NCBI GenBank assembly: GCA_024707265.1
Contig: JANQAB010000009.1
Coordinates: 806,001 to 870,000 of the forward strand
Origin: Sporocytophaga sp.
Lineage (GTDB): Bacteria > Bacteroidota > Bacteroidia > Cytophagales > Cytophagaceae
DNA: 64,000 nucleotides
Reading direction: 5' to 3'
Shown here piece after piece: positions 43,806-54,615 of this stretch. The notes below the pieces were generated by a model. That model did not search any database and was not told the origin of the DNA. It saw nothing but the letters and a program-made list of their open reading frames with translations. Both the position numbers and the translations under genes were made by a program. Every line of letters begins with the position of its first letter. Within the stretch, counting starts at the first letter, position 1.

Positions 43806-45871
43806 TTACTTGGCTTTTTGAAGCAGGAACTCAGTTCGTCTATTAATAGCCCTTCCTATGGCATTGTCAGTACCATCACTGTTTTGATTAGGGGCAATTG
43901 GTTTTGTTTCTCCATAGCCTTTAGCAGTAATTCTGGAGGCTTCAATACCTTTTGAAATTAAGTATTTAACAACATTGTCTGCTCTCTTTTGCGAAAGGTT
44001 AATGTTATACTTATGCGCTCCCTGGTCATCCGTGTGAGAACCTATGGTAATTTTATCTTTAGGATGAAGTTTCAAAAACGGAATCAGCAATGAGTCAAGT
44101 GCTGCTTTTGCATCTTCATTAAGTGTAAACTCATCAGATCCATAAGTTACATCCTTTAAAACAAAAGGCTTATCCTCGACAGGCTTTTCAGCAATAATTT
44201 CAACTTCTACAGGTCTTAAAGAAAGTTCTCTTTTTATAATATCAGAAGATGCCATTTCTCTGGTTTCAACTACAAGACTATCATTTTGATATCCATCCTG
44301 ATCTATTCTGAATGTATACTGGTGGTTCTTCGTTAACGGAAGAACGTATTTATTGTCTTTAAGTCTTATTGTGTCTTTTTTTCTCCTGCTTGGTCTTCAT
44401 ATCAACAGAAGTGATTTTAAGCAGTCTGGATTTGTTACGTGCAGTATCCGGATCAGCTATCGCTATTTCAAGAGTGCAGCTAAATGGCTTTGCTTCATTG
44501 ATATGAAATGTGAAAATATCATCGCAGCAGGTTTCATGGAAGAAAGGGGTTCCTCCTGGTCTGTTAGAAACTACTACACCATTTTCCCCTGATTTCTCAA
44601 GCATGAAATGAAGGTCATCCTGAGGTGAATTAATAGGAAATGATAAGTTCTGAGGTTTCACATACCGACCTTCTTTGTCTCTATATGTTTTATAAACATC
44701 AAGACCTCCTGCCGAACCATGGCCATCAGAACTGAAGTAAAACATTTGAGTGGGGATATGATAAAACGGAGTACATTCCGTCTCTGTGGTATTCATGATA
44801 CCTCCGTTTTTAGGTTCAGCCCATTCCTGTTTCTTGGCATTATAAGAAGTATACCAGATATCTAAACCACCTTTCCCGCCTGCTCTGTCTGATACAAAGT
44901 ATAATAATTCTCGTTTGGTCGCGGTGTCATACACAATGGTAGGCTGTGTAGATGTATAACCTTCCAGATTAGCAGGAAAAGGAAGTTCTGCAGCATCTTT
45001 CCAAGCACCTTTAGCTTTCTCTCTTTCTTTAATATAAAGTTTGCAGGTGACGTTACCTTTCTCGTTTTTAAAGCATTTAGAGAAAAAATATTTGTCAGTG
45101 TATGGAGAATACACAAAGTTCCCCATATCAACATTCGGGTCATTAAGAATATCGAATAAACCTTTGTCTTTCCACTGACCATTGATTTTTTTCTGCTTTA
45201 TGAATCTGACGCACAGGTTGCTTGTCAGGGTGTTCAGATTCAACTTCATAATACCTTAGTGAGTCTTCTCTCAATGTTCCGAAAAGCATATTCATGCTAT
45301 CGAGCAGAAAAGGAGAGAATTCTGTGTGAGGCTGATTGACTGATTTGCCTGCATTCTGAATATCTGTATTTTCAGGAAAATCACGAAACACCATTCCACT
45401 GTCGCAGCCTGCAATCTCTTTATTAATGAGTTTGCTGAGATTTTTGTCATTAAGATCTTTTAGTACCTTTTTGAAATCTACAAGGCATTTCTTCGCATCT
45501 TCATATTTGCCCTGCATTTTAAGCATGAGCCCCTTATAATATAAGGCTGTTGGGTATGATGTCGGTGCTTTATCATAGACAACAGAATAAGATTCAGCTG
45601 CCATTTTGTAATTTCTTGCCAATCGATATGCTTCTGCCAGCTGAAATCTTGACTCTAAGTCTTTAGGGTCGTTTTTAGTAATGTCTTCGTAATAAAATAA
45701 TGCAGTATAAACATTGCCTGTTTGCATTGCATATTTTGCGCGGTCTTTTTTCTTTTTTTGGCTAATGCCTTTATCCACCTGAGCGAAAATGGAAAGGTGA
45801 AAAAATGCACAAAGCATAAATGATAAAAATATTTTACTTATGCCGGGTCTGAAAGTATTAAAGGTAACCAT
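43806..45871 (-). CDS. OmpA-family protein with TPR and PD40 repeats (PorE-like), two frameshifts
   Basis: About 687 residues after repair. N-terminal leader (SFMLCAFFHLSIFAQ), TPR-like helices (YAMQTGNVYTALFYYEDITK, YPTALYYKGLMLKMQGKYED), a PD40 propeller (DMGNFVYSPYTDKYFFSK, FYFSSDGHGSAGGLDVYKTY), a short beta domain, and a C-terminal OmpA peptidoglycan-binding domain (ITIGSHTDDQGAHKYNINLS, RITAKGYGETKPIAPNQ, GRAINRRTEFLLQ). Breaks are at seven-T runs 45186-45192 and 44376-44382; removing one base at each restores KAEKINGQWKDKG and EKKDTIRLKDNKY. This architecture accompanies PorP/SprF proteins, as here, and probably anchors an outer-membrane T9SS-related complex to the cell wall. Confidence 0.88.
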
Positions 45872-45895
45872 GAACGGTAACTTATTTTTAAATAA

Positions 45896-46885
45896 TTAAT
45901 ATCTGTCGCAAGGAATGGTCGCTTTGCTGCCAAATCTTGACGGAGTAGTATAGGTCAGAGAAAACTCGAATGCGTTTTTGTTTTTGGTTTCTTTGCTCAG
46001 TTCGGAAACGTTAAAGTCTGTACTGAAGCCAAATTCATATCTCTTGTACTGAAGGCCCAAAATTGCAAGGAAAGCATCGCTGTTTGTTGAACCTCTGAAT
46101 CCGGCACCCAACATCAATATTAATTCACTGTTAATTTTTTTATAAGCATTAGTTGCAATAATAAAATCCGTTGCTTTCGCAGATCTCATGTAAAGGAAAT
46201 TTGGCACCACTGAGTACCCGTTTTTCATATAAAAAGTTAAAGCTGCATTCCCCACGTGACGCATTGCAAGCTTTTCATCGTTATTGATAAAGCCATACTT
46301 AGGGCGGTTGATATGAAACGCACTATAACCTGCACTGATTTTTTTGTTACCGAATTTTCTGATGTAGGCAATACCGGCATTTACATCTGCGAAAGCTTTA
46401 GTGTTATTAGTATTTGGTTCTCCGGATTCTATTGATTTGTCAAAATTTCCGGAATTGTAGTTCCACTGATCTGGAAACGTTTGTTCTCCATAGTTAATAC
46501 TTCTATATATCCCTCCAGCCTGAAGGCCGATCCTTATAACATTTTGTTTAATTGCGGTTGTATAACTTCCGGACAGGTAAACTCTGTTTGTGTTTAGGTG
46601 ATAAGAAGACACATAATCTTTGTTAATTATAATACCAGCAGCAAAACCTTTGTTAAACTTCGTTAAATTTTTTTCAATAGAAACCACAGACGTTTTAATG
46701 GCAGAATTTACTTGCGCCCACTGGCTTCTATAGTTAATGACAGCTTTATAATCTCCAGTATAGTTTCCGGTGTATGCCGGATTCAACAATTGATTGTTTG
46801 TATAATACTGAGTAAGGTGTATATCCTGAGCAAAGCTTACTGAAGCAGTGGCTATGAGGATAAATAAAAAAGATAAAAATCTCAT
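45896..46885 (-). CDS. PorP/SprF-family type IX secretion membrane protein
   Basis: 329 residues: signal peptide (FLSFLFILIATASVSFAQ), then the diagnostic opening DIHLTQYYTNNQLLNPAYTG, YRSQWAQVNSAIKTSVVSIE and a barrel of amphipathic strands ending FEFSLTYTTPSRFG. PorP/SprF proteins are partners for T9SS cargo with type B C-terminal domains; the divergent PKD protein has just such a domain. Encoded 24 bases upstream of the OmpA/PD40 gene in the same direction. Confidence 0.93.
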   Translation of the reverse strand: MRFLSFLFILIATASVSFAQDIHLTQYYTNNQLLNPAYTGNYTGDYKAVINYRSQWAQVNSAIKTSVVSIEKNLTKFNKGFAAGIIINKDYVSSYHLNTNRVYLSGSYTTAIKQNVIRIGLQAGGIYRSINYGEQTFPDQWNYNSGNFDKSIESGEPNTNNTKAFADVNAGIAYIRKFGNKKISAGYSAFHINRPKYGFINNDEKLAMRHVGNAALTFYMKNGYSVVPNFLYMRSAKATDFIIATNAYKKINSELILMLGAGFRGSTNSDAFLAILGLQYKRYEFGFSTDFNVSELSKETKNKNAFEFSLTYTTPSRFGSKATIPCDRY

Positions 46886-46912
46886 TATTGAAAAGTTTCT
46901 TATAAAATCTAA

Positions 46913-47743
46913 CTACCAGGGTAAATATTCTTCTGGTGTATTAATGATTAGTTTATTGTAATACCTGGCCATTTTTTCAAGCTGTCCATGCGAAAATTTA
47001 GGGCAGACACAACTAGTATAATAGCTCATTATATTGCCAAGATCAGGAGAGTAGAACTGGTTGTTAGCGTCTCTCCCTCTATAAATGAACTGGCAAGAAG
47101 ATTTGTCATAATAGCTGTCAGGTGATGATTCATTAAACGGGTCGGCTGGGGTATCACAAACTTTATCCCCTGCATCATTACAATTGCTTCCATCAGCAAG
47201 TTCTGTCCCGTTACCTGCAAAAGTATGTAAAAGGCCAAAGTAGTGGCCGAATTCATGTGCTACAACAATTTGGGTATTGCAACCTTTTTTTATAACTATA
47301 TAATCTCCTGCAAAACCGCAATATGGTTTATAGGCATTGATGAACTCCGACATAAAATACATATTTATTCTCCGCTCAATGTTATATTGAGCCGCAACCT
47401 CTTTCATATAATCGACTTTAAGGTTTTGTACAGAAGGACCTATTCCATTAAGTGAGTCATACTGAAAGTTATCTATATAATCAGTCTGACATAATGTAAA
47501 AGACATTCCAATAGGGGTAAATAAAGTATTTACCTGAGCCAAAACGGAGGATATTTCAAAGGGAGTTATACCGGCGTTTCCTTCTTGATCCTTTACGATA
47601 TGAGCAACAATTAAGAACTCTTTATCAACTTTAGTAAGGGGTTTGATAGTATCACCAGATATTGACTTGGAAAACGAAGGATTAATAAATGCTTCATTGA
47701 ATCCGGCCAATAAAAATGCCAGCAGAAGAAATAATTTTTTCAC
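46913..47743 (-). CDS. Secreted M43 (pappalysin/cytophagalysin-like) zinc metalloprotease
   Basis: 276 residues with a leader (KKLFLLLAFLLAGFNEAF). The zinc site is VVAHEFGHYFGLLH, giving His163, Glu164, His167 and His173 in HExxHxxGxxH spacing; the Met-turn is NIMSYYTS near residue 238. The Cys-rich LADGSNCNDAGDKVCDTPAD segment between them is typical of M43B. No T9SS sorting domain is visible, so it may remain periplasmic or cell-bound. First gene of the metalloprotease-PorP-OmpA unit. Confidence 0.9.
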   Translation of the reverse strand: MKKLFLLLAFLLAGFNEAFINPSFSKSISGDTIKPLTKVDKEFLIVAHIVKDQEGNAGITPFEISSVLAQVNTLFTPIGMSFTLCQTDYIDNFQYDSLNGIGPSVQNLKVDYMKEVAAQYNIERRINMYFMSEFINAYKPYCGFAGDYIVIKKGCNTQIVVAHEFGHYFGLLHTFAGNGTELADGSNCNDAGDKVCDTPADPFNESSPDSYYDKSSCQFIYRGRDANNQFYSPDLGNIMSYYTSCVCPKFSHGQLEKMARYYNKLIINTPEEYLPW

Positions 47744-47787
47744 TTTATTAAAAGAATTTATTTACAATATAATAAAAAAATTTACGA

Positions 47788-47819
47788 CAAAGTTAATATT
47801 TTTTTTACTAACTTTACAA
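47788..47819 (-). promoter_or_regulatory. Possible promoter of the metalloprotease-PorP/SprF-OmpA unit
   Basis: On the minus strand TAACTTTG (47795-47788) fits TAnnTTTG and a TTG lies 21 bases upstream (47819-47817). Confidence 0.35.
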
Positions 47820-47857
47820 TCTCAATACAAAGTATTTTATTTTATCTTTTTTATAAA

Positions 47858-50800
47858 ATGAGAGTTTTATTTTTCTTATTACTCGCTTCAGCTCTTTCAT
47901 TGAATGTATTAGCTCAAAGAGCTACAAGTCCGACAGAAGGCTGTGCTCCATTAACTGTAAGTTTTGAGGCTCCTGCAACAAGTTCTACCTATTATTGGGA
48001 TATGGGCGACGGCGCTATTTCTGATAAGGAGAAACCTTCTAATCAGTATGTCAACCCTGGTATATATACTGCTACATTTCGTGAATCAAAAAACGGACCT
48101 GTGCTGGGGGGTAGAAATTAAGGTCTATGAGAAGCCTGTGCCTGCTTATGTTGCCGAGCCTGCATTTGGATGTCCTTTTGCGGATATAAAAATTAAGAAT
48201 GCTATGGTGGTCAATCCTGCTATAAAGATTTCCGAACTTCGCTGGACATTAGGGGACGCTCAGGAAGCCTTTGGAGATAGTATAGTTCATGCTTATTCTG
48301 CACCAGGGAATTATAAAATCTCCCTAAACTTCATAACTAATTTCCCGACTTGTAATGATAATGGTATAAGCGATAAGATATTAACAATATATAATAAACC
48401 GCAATCCGCATTTACAACAGATCCCGGATCTACCTTTACTTGTGATAATAATCTTAAAGTTTCCTATACAAACGTTTCTATTGCCACCAATGAGAAGGAT
48501 CTTGTTTATAGCTGGGACTTTGGCAATGGTAATAAAACATCAGATAAAGATCCTTTACCGCAGGATTATACCAAAGGTCAATATTATTCAAGCCTGAAAA
48601 TATCTTTCAAGGATGCTCCCGCATGTTCTTCACAGGTTGATAAAGCAATATCTGTTGGAAAGCCAGTTGCAAATATCAGCACTGATAAAGACAGTATTTG
48701 TACTATTGACCAGACGATTTTCAGGACAACCTCTATCGGAAGTTTAGGGTGGGAGATTACCGGAGGGGATTATATGTTCATTGATTACAAAGACAGCATT
48801 GGGGTTAATTTTCAAGATGGAGGTTTGCACAAAGTTAAATTAACTGTGCGCTCTGAAGATGGTTTGTGTTATGATACAGCAAGTGTGAGTGTGTTTGTTC
48901 GGAAATTGGATGTAAAGATTGAGTCCACTCCGGATTTTAATTGTTCCAATCCTTCAGTCATTACTTATAAAGCGATCTCTTCTGAAAATAAATTAAGTTA
49001 TAATTGGTCATTTGATGATTTCATTAATTCTGATGAGGCAACAGTAACTAAAACTTATAAAAGCACTTCAGATTCTATTTATTATGGAATTAATAAATTA
49101 GAGGGAAAAGGTGTTCGCCTTAGGGTGACTTCTTTAATCACCGGCTGTCGTGCAGAGGATCAGACAACAGATACGATATACATTCCTAATGCTCGTTTTG
49201 TTCCGGATAAAACAAAAGGTTGCAGTCCTTTATCTATTACTTTTTCTGATTCAAGTAAAACATTTATTGAAAATCCTATTGTAAGCTGGAAGTGGCTGTT
49301 TGGTGATGCTCAAAACAGTTCTCTGGTAAGAGCAGATTCTAATGATGTGCCATTCACTTATAATACTCCGGGAGTCTATTATGCTCGTCTGGTTGTTACA
49401 ACTTTGAAGGGATGCTCAGATACCTCTTATGCTGTAAAAATTGAGGTAGGTGAAAAAGTAGCCTCTCAACTTGATGTTACAGTTAAACCCGATCAAGTTT
49501 GTCCGGGAGAGAAGGTATCATTCTCGGTCAATAACCCACCGGATTATATCGACGCTTATCACTTTCAGACGGAGGATAACAGGTCTTTCCATTGCTCTGA
49601 TTCAAAAGACGTATCCTGGTCGTATAATAATGCGGTCGGTCCTCAGGATGTTTCTCTGAGTGTTGATTATAACGGTTGTATTTCTACTGTAAAGAAACCT
49701 AATGCTGTAACAGTTAACGGTGCTATTCCTAAAATCGACTATCTGGCATTGTGCAGCGATCCGTTAAAGTATACTTTTACATCAAAAACATTAGGCGCAG
49801 CTAAACTTTCATGGGATTTCGGAGAAGGGCCAGCCGGAACATCTGTTGAGGAAGTTTATAATTTCGCGAATTCTGGCGATTATCAGGTGAAGTTAACTGC
49901 AACTCCGTCTGATGGATCAATTTGTAAAGCTAAAACTGAAACCATAATGGTTACACCTAGGGTTGTAAAAGCTGTCATATCTCACGAAAAAGAAGGAGAT
50001 TCTTTATTCTGTATTTCTTCTACTCATAAATTAAATGCTTCGCTTTCTAAGGATGTCTATGCGTCATGTCATCGTGGTTATGTCTGGCAGTTTCCTACAA
50101 TGAAGGATATGCTTCCGCGCGCAACCAGCAATCCAGAGAGTTCCTTTCTTTTCTCAGAAGCGGGAGAACACAAAGTCAGGCTTATTGTAGAAGATATAAA
50201 TGGTTGTAAAGATACAGCTATAGCAAGAATAAAAATTTACGATATGACTGTTGAGGCAAAACCGAATAAAGAAAGGATCTGTCTCCCTAATGGAGTGTCT
50301 TTTGCGGACTTATCGGTTGCTGATACTGCTATTGTGGCCTGGAAGTGGGATTTTGTAAATGATACAATAGTAGATTATACAACGTTTAGAGATTCGGTAA
50401 GCCGATATTTTAAAAAGGGAATTTCAGGTGGATCTATTGGATATTCATTAACTCTGACGGATCAGTTAGGTTGTAAAGAAACGTTTTCCAGTGCTATTCC
50501 ATTATATACCCCTGTTACAACAATTCAGTTAAATCCAAGAGTTTGTGTTGGGGACACAATAGAAATAAAAGCGTTTGATTATACCGAGGGTGGGTCGTCT
50601 CTGGATTTCTTATGGAATATGGGATTTGGTCCAGACCTTACTGGAATTAGCCATAAAGTCGTTTATGAAAATTCAGGCAGATATCCTGTATCCCTAAATT
50701 ATGTAGAGAAAGGATCTGGCTGCTCTGGATATAGTCTTGAATACATCAGTGTTCAGTCTAAACCTAAAGCTAAGTTCTCTTCGCTTACAATTGATACCCT

Positions 50801-52310
50801 CGCTGTTATCTGCGCAGATATAAGCCCGGTCCTGAGAGACTCATCCAAAGCCGGTGATGAATATTCTCCTATTCTGAGTAGGTATTGGGAGGCTGATGGT
50901 GACCAGCCTTCATGGGATAATAGTAAAAACCCTCCGATTCCTGCGTGGTCCTTCTCAAGAGGTGACCACTATATGAAATTGAAAGTTGTGACAGAAAATG
51001 GCTGTTTTGATGACACCACCGGATATTTTAGAGCAGAAAATGCTGAAGGTAATTTTATTGTGTCAAAGAATACTATTTGCCTTGATGATGAAATCACATT
51101 TTCCCTTGTTGATACATTGGATGTTAAAATGTGGGAGTGGAACTTTGAAGGAGATACAATTGGTAACATTGATCATGTGACCCATAAATTCACAACACAC
51201 CCTGAAAATGGTATTTCTAAGGCAAAACTGAAACTCACGAGCTGGAAGGGGGGCTGCTTCAGGGCATTTGAAAAGGATGTGTATGTCCATCCTGTTATTG
51301 CAAGATTTGAACGTGAGGCGGAGCCATTAGATACAAGCATTTGTTTTAATGATGGCCCGTTTCATCTTAAAAACATGTCTATAAATAATGATAAGTTTAA
51401 ATGGAATTTTGGAGATGGTACTGCTGAAGATTCCGTCACCTCAGAACCATCACATAAATATTTGACTCCTGGGCAGTATGATGTAATGCTAACTATAAAA
51501 AATACTTCACTGGGCTGTGTTGACACTTTGACAAAAGTAGCAGTTGTTCATCCTAATCCTAAGGTTATAGCTTCCGGCGATACTATGTGTTTTGGCTCAG
51601 ATAAAAAAATAGCTTTGAATGTAATAAATCCCGTATCTACAAGTAAATATTTATGGTCACCTGCTGATGGTTTAGATAATGTAAACATTTCAAATCCTAC
51701 AGCAGAACCTGGACAGACAACTTTGTACAGGGTTGTTGAAACGGATACTGCAACTGGCTGTACAGACTTTACCGAAGTGACCGGACTTGTTGTGAAAAGA
51801 ATAGATTTGCATGACTGGGATACCACCATTGTAATTGGTGATATCGCAACGCTTCCTCTTTATGGTGAGCCTATATACAAATTCAAATGGACGCCGGATA
51901 AGTATTTAAGTTGCACAGACTGCTTTTATCCTACAGCTCAGCCATTAGAAGATATTACATATAATCTTGAAGTTACAGATGTTTACAATTGTTTCATTGA
52001 TCCGTTTAAATATGAAATCACCGTTAAACCGGAAACATTTGTAAAACTACCGTCTGCATTTACACCAAATGAAGATAGTAAGAATGATAAGGTTTATGTT
52101 AAAGGCTGGGGTATAAAGAAATTAATTGAGTATAAGGTGTTTAACAGGTGGGGGCAGGAGATTTTCTCAACCGATGACATCAATGAAGGCTGGGATGGAA
52201 CATTTAAAGGTCAGAAGCAGAACAGTGATGTTTATGTCTATAAAGTGAAGGTAATTACGTGGAAAGAAGAGGAGAAATATGTTGAAGGATACATTAACCT
52301 TCTTTATTAG
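47858..52310 (+). CDS. Giant PKD-repeat protein with T9SS type B (gliding-motility-like) C-terminal domain, frameshifted at 48106-48111
   Basis: About 1483 residues when one G is dropped from the six-G run (giving GPVLGVEIKVYEKP). Leader: VLFFLLLASALSLNVLAQ. It is built of roughly a dozen Ig/PKD domains marked by GDG/FGNG loops such as TYYWDMGDGAISDKEK, YSWDFGNGNKTSDKDP, LSWDFGEGPAGTSVEE and FKWNFGDGTAEDSVTS. Many Cys are present. The last 90 residues (LPSAFTPNEDSKNDKVYVKG, YKVFNRWGQEIFSTDD, GWDGTFKGQKQNSDVYVYKV) are the CHU_C/type B sorting domain. A large surface adhesin or matrix protein is likely. It is divergent from the PorP/SprF unit. Confidence 0.92.
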
Positions 52311-52330
52311 GTAAAAAAATACCATTTTAA

Positions 52331-52370
52331 AAGAAGGGCTGTCCTCAGATTTGGATAGCCCTTCTTCATT
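52331..52370 (+). terminator. Terminator of the PKD gene
   Basis: aagaagggctgtcc pairs with ggatagcccttctt (14 bp with one G-T pair) around an 8-base loop. Confidence 0.88.
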
Positions 52371-52468
52371 TTATGCGTTCAGAAATGTCTTCTCAAAATC
52401 CATAATTTTATTATTAAATTGATACCGAATGATTATTTTTATAAATTTGATTTTATAAAATTTTGAAA

Positions 52469-53395
52469 ATGGGCTTGAAAAGATCCTTTATTGCACTGTT
52501 AGCAATTGCATTCGTACTGATTTCTTTCTCTTCAGAAGCACAGCGTAGAAGAACTATTGAATATTCTGGATTTTTTGACTCCTATTATTTCCGTGGCCCT
52601 TTGAATATCAGTATTGGTGCTGGAGTTGCCGGATACAATGGTGATTTGTGCAAAATATTTGACTGCGGCAAAATATCCCCAGCTTTTAGCATAGGTGCAA
52701 ATTATAAACTTTGGCCTAGAGTGATGTTTGGTGCTGATTTTACTTATTTTAAAATTAACGGTGAGGATAATATTTACCCGGATAGAAATCTGTCGTTTAA
52801 TTTTACAGGATATGAAGTAGATGTTTACGGGAGGCTTTATTTCATAGATGATATCATTAGAGTAGCAAGGGATAGAACCAGAAAACCTAAATTTTTCAAA
52901 GCCTACGTTTCCGCTGGTATGGGGGGACTTGGATTTACTTCCCATGCAGAACAAATTAGCCCATACACGGATACAATATTTAGACTCAGAAGAGTTTATC
53001 CTCAATATACTGTAGTTTTTCCTGTAGGTCTTGGGTTGTCTTTTACAATAAGTCCACGGGTTACCATCATTACAGATTTTGTATACAGAATTTCTTTCAC
53101 TGATTATATTGACGACTTCAGGGCGGATAAAAATGACGGCTATGGGATGGCCATGATAAAGCTTCAATATAGCCCAACTATGCCAAGGAGACATAAATCT
53201 AAAAAGGGACTTCCTCCTCCTGAGCAATATGATGGACCGAAAGGGACTGAAACATGGAAGAATAAGAAGCCGGAGGAAAGGCCGATTAACAATGATGATA
53301 ATTACGAGCTCCCTCCTGAAAATCAGGAACAAAATCCGGATGAAATGAATCAGGAGGAAAACCAGGAAAATCAAGAAGAAAATTCAGGCTGGTAA
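52469..53395 (+). CDS. Outer-membrane beta-barrel protein (DUF6089-like) with acidic tail
   Basis: The first ATG (52469) is preferred over a TTG two codons earlier. 308 residues. Leader: FIALLAIAFVLISFSSEAQ. The barrel includes NISIGAGVAGYNGDLCKIFD, SIGANYKLWPRVMFGADFTY, AYVSAGMGGLGFTSHAEQ and YTVVFPVGLGLSFTISPRVT, resembling DUF6089-type porin-like barrels. From residue ~240 a low-complexity tail rich in Pro, Glu, Asn and Gln (ELPPENQEQNPDEMNQEENQ) follows, which would hang off the barrel. Function unknown; may belong with the preceding T9SS-linked block. Confidence 0.75.
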   Translation: MGLKRSFIALLAIAFVLISFSSEAQRRRTIEYSGFFDSYYFRGPLNISIGAGVAGYNGDLCKIFDCGKISPAFSIGANYKLWPRVMFGADFTYFKINGEDNIYPDRNLSFNFTGYEVDVYGRLYFIDDIIRVARDRTRKPKFFKAYVSAGMGGLGFTSHAEQISPYTDTIFRLRRVYPQYTVVFPVGLGLSFTISPRVTIITDFVYRISFTDYIDDFRADKNDGYGMAMIKLQYSPTMPRRHKSKKGLPPPEQYDGPKGTETWKNKKPEERPINNDDNYELPPENQEQNPDEMNQEENQENQEENSGW

Positions 53396-53402
53396 AATAA
53401 AA

Positions 53403-53436
53403 AGGCTGTCTATCAATAGACAGCCTCTTTTATTTT
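53403..53436 (+). terminator. Terminator of the barrel gene
   Basis: aggctgtcta pairs with tagacagcct (10 bp, loop tcaa), followed by CTTTTATTTT. Confidence 0.9.
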
Positions 53437-53634
53437 ACTCGCTGTTGAAATTCTCAAATGAAATGATTTGCAGATTATTTTTGTTTTTGTTCAGGAAATT
53501 GAGATTCTGTATTTCTGCATAAAAAATGATTTTTAATCGTTTTTGTAATAACAAAGGAACAATTTTTGTCCTGATTTGAAACCTGTTTGAATCATTCCGG
53601 GTATTTGAAATTTTAAATATATTATTTGTAAGTA

Positions 53635-54417
53635 ATGAAAAGTGATATTCGAGAGCAAAGCAATAGTGAAAATGTAATTCCTGTTGACCAGGAAAAGCTT
53701 AATAATCAAAATGAAGAGAAAATATTTTTAGAAGGTCCACATTCAAGAAAATGGGAGTTCTTTTTTACTCTGAAAATTCTTATGGAGTTTATAAAAGGAT
53801 TTCGTACGCTGCATTTTGTTGGCCCTTGTGTTACGGTTTTCGGTTCGGCGAGGTTTAAAGAGGATCACCCTTTTTATGAGCAGGCAAGGACTATCGGTGG
53901 TTGTCTGGCTAAAATGGGGTTTACTGTAATGACTGGAGGTGGTCCGGGAATTATGGAGGCAGCTAACCGGGGAGCCAAAGAAGCAGGTGGAGAATCAATA
54001 GGTTGTAATATTATTCTTCCTATGGAACAGCATCCCAATCCTTACTTGGATAAATGGGTAGACTTTGATTACTTTTTTGTGCGTAAAGTGCTTCTGACTA
54101 AGTATTCATACGCCTTTGTTGTAATGCCGGGCGGTCTCGGTACTATGGATGAGTTCTTTGAAGCTTTAACACTTATTCAAACTCATAAAGTGAAAAAGTT
54201 CCCCGTTGTGCTTATTGGAAAAGAATTTCATAAGCATTTGATTGCTCACTTTGAGTATATGGCTAAAGCAGGAACTATTCATCCTGACGATTTAAAGCTA
54301 TTTCTTTTCACTGATTCTATTGATGAAGCAATTGCTCATTTGGAGAAATATGCTGTCGAAGGATTTGGATTGAAAAGGAGAAAGAGGATCAAATCCTGGT
54401 CTATTTTGGGAGAATAA
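53635..54417 (+). CDS. LOG-family protein (TIGR00730-like nucleotide phosphoribohydrolase)
   Basis: 260 residues, Rossmann-like. The two signature motifs are MTGGGPGIMEAANRGAKEAG and VVMPGGLGTMDEFFEALTLI (the PGGxGTxxE motif). Known members cleave nucleoside 5'-monophosphates, in plants and some bacteria releasing cytokinin bases; in bacteria the physiological substrate is often unknown. About 70 extra N-terminal residues precede the core. Monocistronic, bounded by terminators. Confidence 0.9.
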   Translation: MKSDIREQSNSENVIPVDQEKLNNQNEEKIFLEGPHSRKWEFFFTLKILMEFIKGFRTLHFVGPCVTVFGSARFKEDHPFYEQARTIGGCLAKMGFTVMTGGGPGIMEAANRGAKEAGGESIGCNIILPMEQHPNPYLDKWVDFDYFFVRKVLLTKYSYAFVVMPGGLGTMDEFFEALTLIQTHKVKKFPVVLIGKEFHKHLIAHFEYMAKAGTIHPDDLKLFLFTDSIDEAIAHLEKYAVEGFGLKRRKRIKSWSILGE

Positions 54418-54445
54418 AAGTATTCAGAGGTATAAGTACCAAAAG

Positions 54446-54474
54446 AAGACTGCTTTATCATAGCAGTCTTTTTT
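54446..54474 (+). terminator. Terminator of the LOG-family gene
   Basis: aagactgct pairs with agcagtctt (9 bp, 7-base loop), then six T. Confidence 0.92.
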
Positions 54475-54615
54475 GTTTTTGTTGGATTCCAATTACTGCT
54501 TTTGAATAAGGCTCTTACTTTTTGAATAAGAAAGAACATATTGGGGATTTCTATATGTTTTAGGGTAAAGGATAAAATTATATAGGGTTATATAACAAGA
54601 GAGGAACATTGTGGA

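Noticed and set aside
47964..48110. Independent start for the PKD protein at 47964
   Set aside because: That frame is out of phase nonsense before 48111; the true N-terminus with a signal peptide is in the 47858 frame, joined by removing one G.
52532..53374. 280-residue antisense frame under the outer-membrane barrel gene
   Set aside because: The plus-strand protein has a signal peptide and barrel strands; the antisense product is Ile/Arg-rich with no motif, a shadow of AT-rich coding sequence.
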